Source: Paracidovorax wautersii
GTDB lineage: Bacteria; Pseudomonadota; Gammaproteobacteria; Burkholderiales; Burkholderiaceae_C
Length of the DNA stretch: 64,000 bases
NCBI RefSeq assembly: GCF_900113035.1
Contig: NZ_FONX01000012.1
Span: forward strand, 62,001 to 126,000
Direction of reading: 5' to 3'
The notes beneath the pieces were generated by a model. The model did no database searches, was not told the origin of the DNA, and worked only from the letters and a program-made list of their open reading frames with translations. Positions 8,975 to 21,711 of this stretch are shown here, one piece after another. The position numbers and the translations under genes are program-made. Position 1 is the first letter of the stretch, and each line of letters begins with the position of its first letter.

Positions 8975-9811
8975 ATGCAATCCCAAGCGACCGCCGGCGG
9001 CACGCTGGCCCTCTCCATCCGCACCGTGGCCGCCTGGGGGGCCGCGCTGCTGCTGTTCTTTCCCATCGCCTGGCTGTTCCTCACGGCCTTCAAGACCGAG
9101 CTGCAGGCCATCCACGTGCCGCCGCTCTTCGTCTTCAAGCCCACGCTGGAGAACTTCAGCGAAGTGCAGCGGCGCAGCGACTACCTGCTGTATGCGCGCA
9201 ACTCGCTCATCACCAGCCTGGGCTCGACCGTGCTGGGCCTGCTGATCGCGGCGCCCGCGGCGTACTCGATGGCGTTCTTCCGCACCCGCCGCACGCGCGA
9301 CATCCTCATGTGGATGCTCTCGACCAAGATGATGCCGGCCGTGGGCGCGCTGGTGCCCATCTACGTGATCGCGCAGACCGCCGGCCTGCTGGATTCGCTC
9401 ACCGCGCTCACCATCGTGTTCACGCTGTCGAACCTGCCCATCATGGTGTGGATGCTCTACAGCGCCTACAAGGACATCCCGCACGAGATCCTGGAGGCCG
9501 CACGCATGGACGGCGCCAGCCTCTGGACCGAGTTCCGCCACGTCGTGCTGCCGCTGTCGGTGGGCGGCCTGGCCTCCACGGGCCTGCTGTGCCTGGTGCT
9601 GAGCTGGAACGAGGCCTTCTGGGCGCTCAACCTCACCTCCGCCAAGGCCGGCACGCTGGCCACGCTGATCGCTTCCTACTCCAGCCCCGAAGGCCTCTTC
9701 TGGGCCAAGCTCTCGGCCGCCTCGCTGATGGCCATCGCACCCATCGTGGTGTTCGGCTGGTTCAGCCAGAAGCAGCTGGTGCAGGGCCTCACCTTCGGCG
9801 CCGTCAAGTAA
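8975..9811 (+). CDS. mtlG: Polyol ABC transporter, permease 2
   Basis: The 278-aa partner permease has an N-terminal membrane segment after about 15 residues, five further segments and its own EAA loop (EILEAARMDGASLWTEF). It resembles MtlG/SmoG. A purine-rich AAGAAGG precedes the ATG. The two permeases would form the heterodimeric channel of the importer. Confidence 0.93.
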   Translation: MQSQATAGGTLALSIRTVAAWGAALLLFFPIAWLFLTAFKTELQAIHVPPLFVFKPTLENFSEVQRRSDYLLYARNSLITSLGSTVLGLLIAAPAAYSMAFFRTRRTRDILMWMLSTKMMPAVGALVPIYVIAQTAGLLDSLTALTIVFTLSNLPIMVWMLYSAYKDIPHEILEAARMDGASLWTEFRHVVLPLSVGGLASTGLLCLVLSWNEAFWALNLTSAKAGTLATLIASYSSPEGLFWAKLSAASLMAIAPIVVFGWFSQKQLVQGLTFGAVK

Positions 9812-9857
9812 GCGCACGCGCAGAACACAAGAGACACAAGAAAGGCAGACAGCTTCC

Positions 9858-10895
<1,038 letters not shown>

Positions 10896-10961
10896 GCCGC
10901 TTCTTTCCCGCGCCCTTCCTTCTTCCACACCCCTCCCCACTTCTTTCAGCGGACCATTGCC

Positions 10962-12398
10962 GTGACCCCTGCGCACCTTCCTCCGGCTCCCACGGAGTTC
11001 ACCATGCTTCATCTGGGCCTGGGCTCGTTCCACCGGGCGCACCAGGCCGTCTATCTGCAGCGCCTCATCGAGGCGGGCGACGCACGCTGGTCGCTCTCGG
11101 GCGCCAACATCCGGCCCGACATGCCCGAGGTCATCGCCGCGCTGCAGGCGCAGGGCGGCCGCTACACGCTCGAGACGGTATCGCCCGCGGGCGAATACTT
11201 CTACGAGTCGATCGAGTCCATCCGCGAGGTGCTGCCATGGAGCCCCACGCTCGCCGCCGTGGTGGCGCGCGGCGCTGCGCCGTCCACGCGCATCGTCTCC
11301 TTCACCGTGACCGAGGCGGGCTACTACCTCGACGCGCAGGGCCGGCTGGATCAGGGCTTCGCCGAGCTCGTGGCCGACATCGATCGTGCCCGGCGCGGCG
11401 AGGTGAGCGGCGAGAACGGCACGCTCTACGGCGCCGTCACCGCGATCCTGCGCGCGCGCCGCGCGGCCGGAGCGGGCGCCGTCACGCTGCTCAACTGCGA
11501 CAACCTGCGCCACAACGGCGACCGCTTCCGTGCCGGCCTGCTCGAATTCATCGAGCGTGCGGGCGATGCCGAGCTGCTGGCCTGGGTGCAGGCCCACACC
11601 GCCTGCCCCAACGCCATGGTGGACCGCATCACGCCGCGCGCGCCGGCCGAGCTGCGCGCCCGCGTGCAGGCCGCCACCGGCCGCGACGACGGCGCCGCCA
11701 TCACCGCCGAGCGCTTCATCCAGTGGGTGATCGAAGACCGCTTCGCCGCCGGCCGGCCCGAGTGGGAGCGCGTGGGCGTGGAGATGGTCGAAGACGTGCA
11801 GCCCTATGAAGAGGCCAAGATCCGCCTGCTCAACGCCACGCATAGCTGCATCGCCTGGGCCGGCACGCTGGTGGGCTACGGCTTCATCCACGAAGGCACG
11901 CACGACGCCGCCATCCGGCAGATGGCCTACGACTACGTGACCGACGACACCATCCCCTGCCTGGGCCGCCCCGGCCAGCCCAGCCCGGTCGATCTGCCCG
12001 CCTACCGCGACGTGGTGCTCGACCGCTTCGGCAACCCCGCCATCCGCGACACCAACCAGCGCGTGGCGATGGACGGCTTCTCCAAGATCCCCGGCTTCAT
12101 CGCGCCCACGGTGCGCGAGCGCTTGGCCGCAGGCCAGACCATCGACAGCGTGGCCATGCTGCCCGCGCTGTTCCTGGCCTTCCTGCAGCGCTGGCACCGG
12201 GGCAGCCTGCCCTACGCCTACCAGGACCAGGGCATGGACGAGGCCGTGGCGCATGCCATCTGCGAGGCGGCCGACCCGGTCGCGGCGATGTGCGCCGACG
12301 CGGGCCTCTGGGGCGGCATCGCGGGCGATGCCCGCCTCGTCGATGCCCTGCGCCGCGCCAGCGAGCGCGTCGCGCAATTCATTCAATCCAGGAGCTGA
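10962..12398 (+). CDS. dalD: D-arabinitol 4-dehydrogenase (long-chain mannitol dehydrogenase family)
   Basis: The 478-aa protein starts at GTG 10962 and soon shows LHLGLGSFHRAHQAVYL, the nucleotide-binding start of this family. The catalytic triad Lys286, Asn291 and His294 lies in AKIRLLNATHS. Across its length it is closer to DalD as I remember it than to mannitol 2-dehydrogenase (for example NCDNLRHNG, MVDRITPR, LPALFLAF). DalD makes D-xylulose from D-arabinitol, which the xylulokinase of this operon can phosphorylate. Activity on mannitol is possible and cannot be excluded. Confidence 0.88.
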   Translation: MTPAHLPPAPTEFTMLHLGLGSFHRAHQAVYLQRLIEAGDARWSLSGANIRPDMPEVIAALQAQGGRYTLETVSPAGEYFYESIESIREVLPWSPTLAAVVARGAAPSTRIVSFTVTEAGYYLDAQGRLDQGFAELVADIDRARRGEVSGENGTLYGAVTAILRARRAAGAGAVTLLNCDNLRHNGDRFRAGLLEFIERAGDAELLAWVQAHTACPNAMVDRITPRAPAELRARVQAATGRDDGAAITAERFIQWVIEDRFAAGRPEWERVGVEMVEDVQPYEEAKIRLLNATHSCIAWAGTLVGYGFIHEGTHDAAIRQMAYDYVTDDTIPCLGRPGQPSPVDLPAYRDVVLDRFGNPAIRDTNQRVAMDGFSKIPGFIAPTVRERLAAGQTIDSVAMLPALFLAFLQRWHRGSLPYAYQDQGMDEAVAHAICEAADPVAAMCADAGLWGGIAGDARLVDALRRASERVAQFIQSRS

Positions 12399-12404
12399 AC
12401 CACC

Positions 12405-13199
12405 ATGACGACCTCTCTTCGTTTGCAAGACCGCCACGTGCTGCTGACCGGAGCCGGCGGCGGCATCGGCCTGGCCGTGGCCGAGGCCTGCCTGGCCGAA
12501 GGCGCGCGCTGCAGCGTCGTCGATCGCGGCGCCGACGTGCCCGCCGAGGTGGCAGCGCTCCAGCAGCGCCACCCCGGGCGGCTGGCCTACATCGCGGCCG
12601 ACATCACCGCGCCCGGCGCCATCGCCCGCCTGCTGGCCGAGGCCATCGCCGCCTTCGGCCCGGTCCACACGCTGTTCAACAACGCCGCCGTGTTCGACCT
12701 GGCGCCGCTGCTGGACAGCGACGAGGCCTCGTTCGACAAGCTGTTCGCGGTCAACGTCAAGGGCATGTTCTTCGTGATGCAGGCCGTGCTGCGGCACATG
12801 GTGGAGGCCGGCACGCAGGGCGCGTCGGTCATCAACATGGCTTCGCAGGCCGGCCGGCGCGGCGAGGCGCTGGTGTCGCACTACTGCGCCACCAAGGCCG
12901 CCGTCATCAGCTACACGCAGAGCGCGGCGCTCGCCATGGCGCCGCACGGCATCCGCGTCAACGGCATCGCCCCCGGCGTGGTGGACACGCCCATGTGGGC
13001 CCATGTGGACAGCCTCTTCGCCAAGGCCGAGGGCCTGCCCATCGGCGAGAAGAAGCGCCAGGTGGGCCTGGCCGTGCCGCTGGGCCGCATGGGCGATCCG
13101 CGCGACGTGGCCGGCGCGGCCGTGTTCCTCGCCAGCGACGAGGCCCGCTACATCACCGCCCAGACGCTCAACGTCGATGGCGGCAACGTCATGAGCTGA
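12405..13199 (+). CDS. smoS: Sorbitol (L-iditol 2-) dehydrogenase, short-chain type
   Basis: A 264-aa classical short-chain dehydrogenase: TGAGGGIG (Rossmann, 16-23), NNAA (about 90), catalytic Ser in INMASQAGRRGEALV and the YCATK motif with Tyr and Lys. The blocks INMASQAGRRGEAL, NAIAPGVVD-like and GEKKRQVG match SmoS, which oxidises sorbitol to fructose (and galactitol). It follows dalD by six bases. With the fructokinase downstream it completes a hexitol route. Confidence 0.85.
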   Translation: MTTSLRLQDRHVLLTGAGGGIGLAVAEACLAEGARCSVVDRGADVPAEVAALQQRHPGRLAYIAADITAPGAIARLLAEAIAAFGPVHTLFNNAAVFDLAPLLDSDEASFDKLFAVNVKGMFFVMQAVLRHMVEAGTQGASVINMASQAGRRGEALVSHYCATKAAVISYTQSAALAMAPHGIRVNGIAPGVVDTPMWAHVDSLFAKAEGLPIGEKKRQVGLAVPLGRMGDPRDVAGAAVFLASDEARYITAQTLNVDGGNVMS

Positions 13200-13204
13200 G
13201 CGCC

Positions 13205-13882
13205 ATGAACGCCCCTGATTTCCACCTCTACATCGACAGCGCCGACATCGCACAGATCGAAGCCTGCCTGCCGCACCCCGTCATCCACGGCGTGACCACC
13301 AACCCCACGCTGCTGCGCCGTGCCGACGTGACCCGCGCCACGCTGCCCGGGCTGCTGTCCCGCTGCATCGAGCGGGGCGCCCGCCAGGTGCAGGCCCAGG
13401 TGCATTCCGCCGAGGCGGACGGCATGCTCGAAGACGCGCTGGAGCTGCTGCGCCACTTCGACGAAGGCCAGCTGGTGGTGAAGATTCCCGCCACGCGCCA
13501 GGGCCTGCAGGCCGGCGCGCATCTCATCGCCCAGGGCGTGCCCGTCACCTGGACGGCCGTCTATGCGCTGGAGCAGGCGCACTTCGCGGCGCAGCTGGGC
13601 GCGGCCTATGCGGCGCCGTATCTGGGCCGCCTCAACGATTCGGGCGTGGACGGCCTGGCGCGCATCGCGCAGATGCAGGCGTTGGTGGCCCAGGCCCCGG
13701 CCGCACGCACGCGCACACGCCTGCTGGTGGCCAGCGTGCGCTCGCGCGACGCCTACCTGGCGCTGCTGCAGCTGGGCGTGGGTGCCATCACCATCCCGCC
13801 GCAGCTCTTTGCCGAACTGATGGACCACCCCGCCACGCTGGAGGCCGAGCGCGGCTTCCTGGCCGACGCGGCGGCGTGCTGA
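13205..13882 (+). CDS. Small transaldolase / fructose-6-phosphate aldolase family protein
   Basis: The 225-aa product has IDSADIAQIE at the N-terminus, TTNPTLL (31-37) and a Schiff-base lysine in LVVKIPAT (Lys93). This is the layout of TalC/FSA, which are about 100 residues shorter than TalB. Such enzymes either act as transaldolases or split fructose 6-phosphate to dihydroxyacetone and glyceraldehyde 3-phosphate. ATG 13205 lies six bases after the smoS stop. Its role in a polyol operon is not obvious; a full-length transaldolase is encoded at 3654. Confidence 0.85.
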   Translation: MNAPDFHLYIDSADIAQIEACLPHPVIHGVTTNPTLLRRADVTRATLPGLLSRCIERGARQVQAQVHSAEADGMLEDALELLRHFDEGQLVVKIPATRQGLQAGAHLIAQGVPVTWTAVYALEQAHFAAQLGAAYAAPYLGRLNDSGVDGLARIAQMQALVAQAPAARTRTRLLVASVRSRDAYLALLQLGVGAITIPPQLFAELMDHPATLEAERGFLADAAAC

Positions 13883-13901
13883 ACCACCGGGAGCATTGCC
13901 G

Positions 13902-14870
13902 ATGCGCATAGCCTTCATGGGCGAGGCCCTGATCGACTTCACCTCCAGCGGGGCCGCCGACCTGGCCTTCGAGGGCCATGTGGGCGGCTCGCTGCTCAAC
14001 GCGGCCATCGCCTGCGCCCGGCTGGGGCAGGCCACCGGCTTTCTCACCCAGCTGTCCACCGACCTGTTCGGCGAACGCATCCTGGCCTACCTGCAGCGCA
14101 ACGGCGTGGACACGCGCTTCGTGCCGCGCAGCGCGGCGCCTTCCACGCTGGCCTTCGTCGAGCGCACGCCACAGACCAACCGCTACGCCTTCTATGCCTC
14201 CGGCAGCGCCGACGCGACCTGGTCGCCCCAGCCGCTGCCCGAGCTGCCGCTCGAATGCGCCTTCCTGCACTACGGCTCCATCGCCATGCTGCAGCAGCCG
14301 GCAGCGGCGCGCATCCTGGACATGGTGCGCGCCTCGGCCGGGCGCCGCGTGGTCGTGCTCGACCCGAACGTGCGGCCCAGCCTGATCGACGACATGGCGC
14401 GCTACCGCACGCAGGTGGCGCAGTGGGCGGGCCTCTCCGACGTGGTCAAGCTCAGCGACGAAGATGCGGAACTGCTTGCGCCCGGCCAGCCGCTGGGCGC
14501 GGTGGCGGCGGCGTATCTGGCCGCCGGGGCGCGTGCCGTCGTCGTCACGCAGGGGGCGGACGGCGCCACGCTCTGGCGCGCGGGCCAGGCGCCCCTGGCC
14601 GTGGCCGCGCCGCGCGTGCCGGTGGCCGACACCATCGGCGCGGGCGATACCTTCACGGCGGGCCTGTCGGTGGCCTTGCTGGCGCAGGGCGTGGAGCGGC
14701 CCGCGCAGCTGGGCGCGCTGGACGATGCCGGCTGGCACAGCGCCATGCGCTTTGCCGCGACGGCCGCCGCGCTCAACTGCACGCACGAAGGTGCCGACCC
14801 GCCCACGCTGGCCGCCGTGCAGGCCTTGCTGGCCTGCATGGAACCCGCCCCGGCGGCCCCCGTTTCCTGA
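13902..14870 (+). CDS. mtlZ: Fructokinase (PfkB family)
   Basis: A 322-aa ribokinase-fold kinase. It has the GEALIDF start, GG-S-LN sugar contacts (about residues 27-32), and the PfkB signature 2 DTIGAGDTFTAG with the catalytic Asp near residue 249. In polyol operons this position is held by MtlZ, which phosphorylates fructose made by hexitol dehydrogenases. I use ATG 13902; a TTG two codons earlier is possible. The sugar specificity is inferred from context. Confidence 0.87.
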   Translation: MRIAFMGEALIDFTSSGAADLAFEGHVGGSLLNAAIACARLGQATGFLTQLSTDLFGERILAYLQRNGVDTRFVPRSAAPSTLAFVERTPQTNRYAFYASGSADATWSPQPLPELPLECAFLHYGSIAMLQQPAAARILDMVRASAGRRVVVLDPNVRPSLIDDMARYRTQVAQWAGLSDVVKLSDEDAELLAPGQPLGAVAAAYLAAGARAVVVTQGADGATLWRAGQAPLAVAAPRVPVADTIGAGDTFTAGLSVALLAQGVERPAQLGALDDAGWHSAMRFAATAAALNCTHEGADPPTLAAVQALLACMEPAPAAPVS

Positions 14871-14889
14871 TCTCCGAAAGGCGCCCGCC

Positions 14890-15840
14890 ATGACGACGCC
14901 CCGCAAGCCGCGCACCGCGCCCCGCCAACGCCAGCCGGTGCTGGAGCGCGAAGTCGCGCGCTCGCCCTCGCTGGGCTACGAGACGCCCGAAGAGGCGGGC
15001 CTGGTGCGCTGCCTGGCGCACGGCTTTCCCAGCCCGCTGGTGCGCTGGCATTTCCATGAAGACTACGAGCTGCACCTGATCACCGAGACCTCGGGCAAGG
15101 CCTTCATCGGCGACTGGATCGGGCCCTTCCAGCCGGGCCATCTGGTGCTGTGCGGGCCGCTGCTGCCGCACAACTGGATCTCGCTCGACGTGGCCGAAGG
15201 CGGCGCGCCCGGCCGCGACCGGGTCATCCAGTTCTGCCACGAACCCATCGAACGCGCCGCCGCCGGCATGCCGGAGCTGCGCGAGCTCATGCCCCTGCTG
15301 GAGCGCGCGCGCCACGGCATCGAATTCTTCGGCATGTCGCAGCAGGCGCTGGCGCACTGGGACGCGGTCAAGGCCGCGCGCGGCCTGCGCCGGCTGGCCC
15401 GGTTCTGCGAATTCCTGGCCGACCTGGCCGAGTGCACCGACTACCGGCTGCTGTCGAGCGTGCAGATGCAGGGCCAGCACGGCGCCGACGGCGATGCCCA
15501 GTTCGACCAGATCAACGGCATCGTCGATCGCATCACCAGCCACATCGCCGAGCCCATCTCGCTGCAGGAAGTGGCTACCGAGCTGGGCATGAGCGAGAGC
15601 CGTTTCAGCCGGTTCTTCCGCCGCGCCACCGGCAACAGCTTCACCGACTTCGTGAACCGGGTGCGCATCAACAGCGCCTGCCATCTGCTGATGCAGACCG
15701 ACCACTACGTGACCGACATCTGCCACCAAGTGGGTTTCAACAACGTGGCCAATTTCAACCGGCGCTTCCTGGAGATCAAGGGCATGACGCCCACCGAATT
15801 CCGCCGGCAGGCCGACACCCGCTTCGGCGGTGGAATGTAA
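14890..15840 (+). CDS. mtlR: AraC-family regulator of the polyol operon
   Basis: The 316-aa protein has an N-terminal cupin-like sensor part (WHFHEDYELHLI, GPFQPGHLVL) and a C-terminal double helix-turn-helix (about 233-313: LQEVATELGMSESRFSRFF and ICHQVGFNNVANFNRRF). It resembles MtlR of Pseudomonas, which activates mannitol/arabitol uptake genes. Being inside the operon it regulates, it should form a positive feedback loop. ATG 14890 has a GAAAGG upstream. Confidence 0.87.
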   Translation: MTTPRKPRTAPRQRQPVLEREVARSPSLGYETPEEAGLVRCLAHGFPSPLVRWHFHEDYELHLITETSGKAFIGDWIGPFQPGHLVLCGPLLPHNWISLDVAEGGAPGRDRVIQFCHEPIERAAAGMPELRELMPLLERARHGIEFFGMSQQALAHWDAVKAARGLRRLARFCEFLADLAECTDYRLLSSVQMQGQHGADGDAQFDQINGIVDRITSHIAEPISLQEVATELGMSESRFSRFFRRATGNSFTDFVNRVRINSACHLLMQTDHYVTDICHQVGFNNVANFNRRFLEIKGMTPTEFRRQADTRFGGGM

Positions 15841-15860
15841 GAAGCGAAGAGGAGACACGC

Positions 15861-17318
<1,458 letters not shown>

Positions 17319-17343
17319 CGAGATTCCGGCGCCCCGCGGCGCC

Positions 17344-17376
17344 CGTCCCGGAAGAGGCCACGAGCCCACCGGGACG
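17344..17376 (+). other. Inverted repeat after xylB
   Basis: CGTCCCGG (17344-17351) and CCGGGACG (17369-17376) can form an 8-bp stem with a 17-nt loop 25 bases after the xylB stop. It may help end the polyol transcript together with the terminator that follows. Confidence 0.4.
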
Positions 17377-17382
17377 CCCATG

Positions 17383-17409
17383 AAAAAAGGGCCGCTTGCG
17401 CGGCCCTTT
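17383..17409. terminator. Bidirectional terminator between xylB and groEL
   Basis: GGGCCGC / GCGGCCC (17389-17395, 17400-17406) with a TTGC loop is flanked by a run of six A on the left and TTT on the right. Read leftward, the U-run makes it the groESL terminator; read rightward it can also stop xylB transcripts. Confidence 0.85.
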
Positions 17410-17438
17410 CGTCGTGGTGAGCGAGGCTCAGCCGGGCA

Positions 17439-19097
<1,659 letters not shown>

Positions 19098-19123
19098 CTA
19101 CAAAAATTTGGATCAAATCAGCT

Positions 19124-19166
19124 GCCAGCGCTTGTGAATCAAGGGCGAGCAGCTATGGAAATGTGA
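19124..19166 (+). repeat. Short palindromic repeat, copy G (between groES and groEL)
   Basis: GCCAGCGCTTGTGAATCAAG followed by a degenerate AGCTATGGAAATGTGA arm matches the family order of conserved block, spacer and GCTAT arm. The second arm is eroded. On the groESL transcript it lies about 40 nt before the groEL start, outside the ribosome binding site. Confidence 0.45.
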
Positions 19167-19189
19167 GTGTCTGGCGCGAGGGAGAAGAA

Positions 19190-19480
19190 TTACTTCTCGA
19201 CCACTGCAAACAGATCGTCTTCCTTCATCACGAGCAGCTCGTCGCCGTGGACCTTGACGGTCTGGCCCGAGTACTTGCCGAACAGAACGCGGTCGCCGAC
19301 CTTCACGTTCAGGGCGACGACTTCGCCCTTGTCGTTCTTCTTGCCGGGGCCGACGGCCAGGACTTCGCCTTGATCGGGCTTTTCGGCAGCGTTGTCGGGG
19401 ATCACGATGCCGGAGGCGGTCGTGGTTTCGCTTTCAATGCGCTTGACGATCACGCGATCGTGCAGGGGGCGAAGATTCAT
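19190..19480 (-). CDS. groES: 10-kDa chaperonin GroES
   Basis: The 96-aa co-chaperonin caps GroEL. It begins [14 protein letters not shown] and contains the mobile loop ([12 protein letters not shown]) ending with [15 protein letters not shown] 19480 is preferred to ATG 19486 because the AGGAGA is eight bases away from the former and only two from the latter. It is the first gene of groESL. Confidence 0.98.
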   Translation of the reverse strand: MNLRPLHDRVIVKRIESETTTASGIVIPDNAAEKPDQGEVLAVGPGKKNDKGEVVALNVKVGDRVLFGKYSGQTVKVHGDELLVMKEDDLFAVVEK

Positions 19481-19572
19481 TTGCATCTCTCCTGGTTCAA
19501 AAAAGGACTGCGGTCTCAACAAGAGGACACCGGCTCGGGGCCGGCGCCCGGGATGGCAGCCGGAGCGTGTTG

Positions 19573-19599
19573 TTAGCACTCACCGGCATCGAGTGCTAA
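19573..19599. promoter_or_regulatory. CIRCE operator (HrcA site)
   Basis: TTAGCACTC-9 nt-GAGTGCTAA is a perfect copy of the CIRCE consensus. HrcA binds it and represses groESL until heat stress. It lies 93 bp before groES, just downstream of the promoter, where it would block elongation or open-complex formation. Confidence 0.97.
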
Positions 19600-19627
19600 T
19601 GATACGGGCATTCGTCCTATTTTCAAG
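19599..19627 (-). promoter_or_regulatory. groESL promoter (sigma-70, with sigma-32-like features)
   Basis: On the minus strand TTGAAA (19626-19621) and TATCAT (19604-19599) are separated by 16 bp, close to the sigma-70 consensus. The same stretch reads CTTGAAA, 12 bases, CCCGTATC, close to the sigma-32 pattern. The -10 element touches the CIRCE operator. Confidence 0.75.
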
Positions 19628-20080
19628 ATGGGGTGCGACGGATGGGTGACGTTTGCTGGCCGTGCCAGTCGTAGAGCGCCGCTTTGCCTCCATGGGGACC
19701 GGCGTGGCGGTCGCTTGCCGGCAAGGCCGCCCGGGCGAGGGCGCAGCCCCCTGCCGCATCAGGGTCACCGGCGGCCCTGGAGCCGCGCCCGCACATCACG
19801 GTATCTAGAATCACGGCATGGCAGGCATCCAGCACATCGTCGAATTTCCGGTGCAATACCGGAGCGCCGCCATGCCTCGCGGCCATTTCCATTCCGTCAC
19901 CCCGCCCTGACGCGTGCCGCTTTCGGCGGCTGTCCCCGGCCTTGCGCCACCTCTTTGTAGTCCGCAGCCCTTCCCGCAGGGGCTGAGTGGCCACTCCCGT
20001 TTCTTTCCTTGTCCGCACTGGGCCGCGACCTGCCCGGTGCGCGCGTTGTCGCCCCGCAGTTGCCGGGGCGGGGTATCTCC
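19628..20080. other. Gap between groES promoter and sulP
   Basis: About 450 bp without a convincing gene. A small hairpin, TCCGGT-GCAAT-ACCGGA, lies at 19847-19863. It falls in a 30-codon open frame (ATG 19818 to TGA 19910) that has no recognisable features. The sulP promoter should be here, but I cannot place it. Confidence 0.4.
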
Positions 20081-21562
20081 ATGTCTCTTCAAACTCTCCG
20101 AACCGACTGGTTCTCCAATGTCCGGGGCGATCTGCTCGCCGGCATCGTCGTGGCGCTCGCGCTCATTCCCGAGGCCATCGCCTTTTCGATCATCGCGGGG
20201 GTGGACCCGCAAGTGGGGCTTTACGCCTCGTTCGCCATCGCCACTCTCAGCGCCTTCGTGGGCGGGCGCCCGGGGATGATCTCCGCTGCCACGGGCGCCA
20301 TGGCGCTGGTCATCGTCACGCTGGTGAAGCAGCACGGGCTCGACTATCTGCTGGCGGCCACCATCCTTGCGGGCGTGTTGCAGATCGTGGCCGGCTGGCT
20401 GCGGCTCGGGCAGCTGATGCAGTTCGTCTCCCGCTCGGTGGTGACGGGCTTCGTCAACGCGCTGGCGATCCTGATCTTCCTGGCCCAGCTGCCCGAGCTG
20501 ACCCATGTGAGCTGGCACGTCTATGCCATGACGGCGGCGGGCCTGGCCATCATCTACGGCCTGCCGCAGCTCACGCGGGCGGTGCCCTCGCCGCTGGTGG
20601 CCATCGTGGTGCTGACGGCCGTGTCCATCGCCCTGGGCCTGGAGATCCGCACCGTGGGCGACATGGGCCAGCTGCCCGACAGCCTGCCCCGCGTCCTGCT
20701 GCCGCAGGTGCCGCTGACGTGGGACACGCTGCGGATCATCCTGCCCTATTCGGCCACGCTGTGCGTGGTGGGCCTGCTGGAATCGCTGATGACGGCCACC
20801 ATCGTGGACGACATGACCGACACCACCAGCAGCAAGGACCGCGAGTGCGTGGGCCAGGGCGTCTCGAACATCGCGGCCGGGTTCGTCGGCGGCATGGCGG
20901 GGTGCGCCATGATCGGCCAGTCCGTCATCAACGTGAAGTCGGGCGGACGCGGGCGGCTCTCCACGCTGGCGGCGGGCGTCGTGCTGCTCATCCTCGTGGT
21001 GTTCCTGGGCGCGTGGGTGCGCCGGATTCCCATGGCGGCCCTGGTGGCCGTGATGATCATGGTGTCCATCGGCACCTTCAACTGGCGCTCGGTCGTCGAT
21101 CTGGCCGTCCATCCCCGCACCTCCAGCGTGGTGATGCTGGCCACGGTCGTCGTCACGGTGGCCACCCACGATCTGGCCCAGGGCGTGCTCGCGGGCGTGC
21201 TGCTCTCGGGGGTGTTCTTCGCGCACAAGGTGCGGCGCATCCTCGACGTCACCTCGTTGCAGTCGCCCGATGGCCGGCAGCGGACCTATGTCGTCACGGG
21301 GCAGGTGTTCTTCGCATCGGCGGAACGGTTCGTCGGCCGGTTCGACTTCCAGGAAAAGCCCGAGCGCGTGCGCATCGACGTGAGCCAGACCCGTTTCTGG
21401 GATCTCACCTCGGTGGAGGCGCTGGACCGCGTGGTGCTCAAGCTGCGCCGCGGCGGTGCCCAGGTGGATGTGGGGGGGCTGGACCAGTCGAGCGCCCAGC
21501 TCGTGGAACGCTTCGGCGTGCATCACGACCCGGCGGCCGTGGGGCGCCCGGTCGGGCACTGA
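20081..21562 (+). CDS. SulP-family anion transporter with STAS domain
   Basis: The 493-aa protein has about ten to twelve membrane segments from residue 22 to about 395, with the SulP start [19 protein letters not shown] and the downstream [10 protein letters not shown]-terminal STAS domain (about 405-485) has [20 protein letters not shown]. The family carries sulfate, bicarbonate or other anions; the substrate cannot be read from the sequence. ATG 20081 is used because the membrane domain begins soon after it; the frame is open about 24 codons further upstream. It is a lone gene. Confidence 0.85.
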   Translation: MSLQTLRTDWFSNVRGDLLAGIVVALALIPEAIAFSIIAGVDPQVGLYASFAIATLSAFVGGRPGMISAATGAMALVIVTLVKQHGLDYLLAATILAGVLQIVAGWLRLGQLMQFVSRSVVTGFVNALAILIFLAQLPELTHVSWHVYAMTAAGLAIIYGLPQLTRAVPSPLVAIVVLTAVSIALGLEIRTVGDMGQLPDSLPRVLLPQVPLTWDTLRIILPYSATLCVVGLLESLMTATIVDDMTDTTSSKDRECVGQGVSNIAAGFVGGMAGCAMIGQSVINVKSGGRGRLSTLAAGVVLLILVVFLGAWVRRIPMAALVAVMIMVSIGTFNWRSVVDLAVHPRTSSVVMLATVVVTVATHDLAQGVLAGVLLSGVFFAHKVRRILDVTSLQSPDGRQRTYVVTGQVFFASAERFVGRFDFQEKPERVRIDVSQTRFWDLTSVEALDRVVLKLRRGGAQVDVGGLDQSSAQLVERFGVHHDPAAVGRPVGH

Positions 21563-21711
21563 CGGCGGCTTGCATTGCGGCCCAGGCGGCCGATGGCACA
21601 TGAGGGCGTTCATGAAGTGTTACAGCACCCCCCCTCAGGTAGGGTTGTGGCGGCCCGGGGGGGCCGGCTAACGTCCAGCGGCTTTCACCATTCCACCTGC
21701 CGCAACACGCC

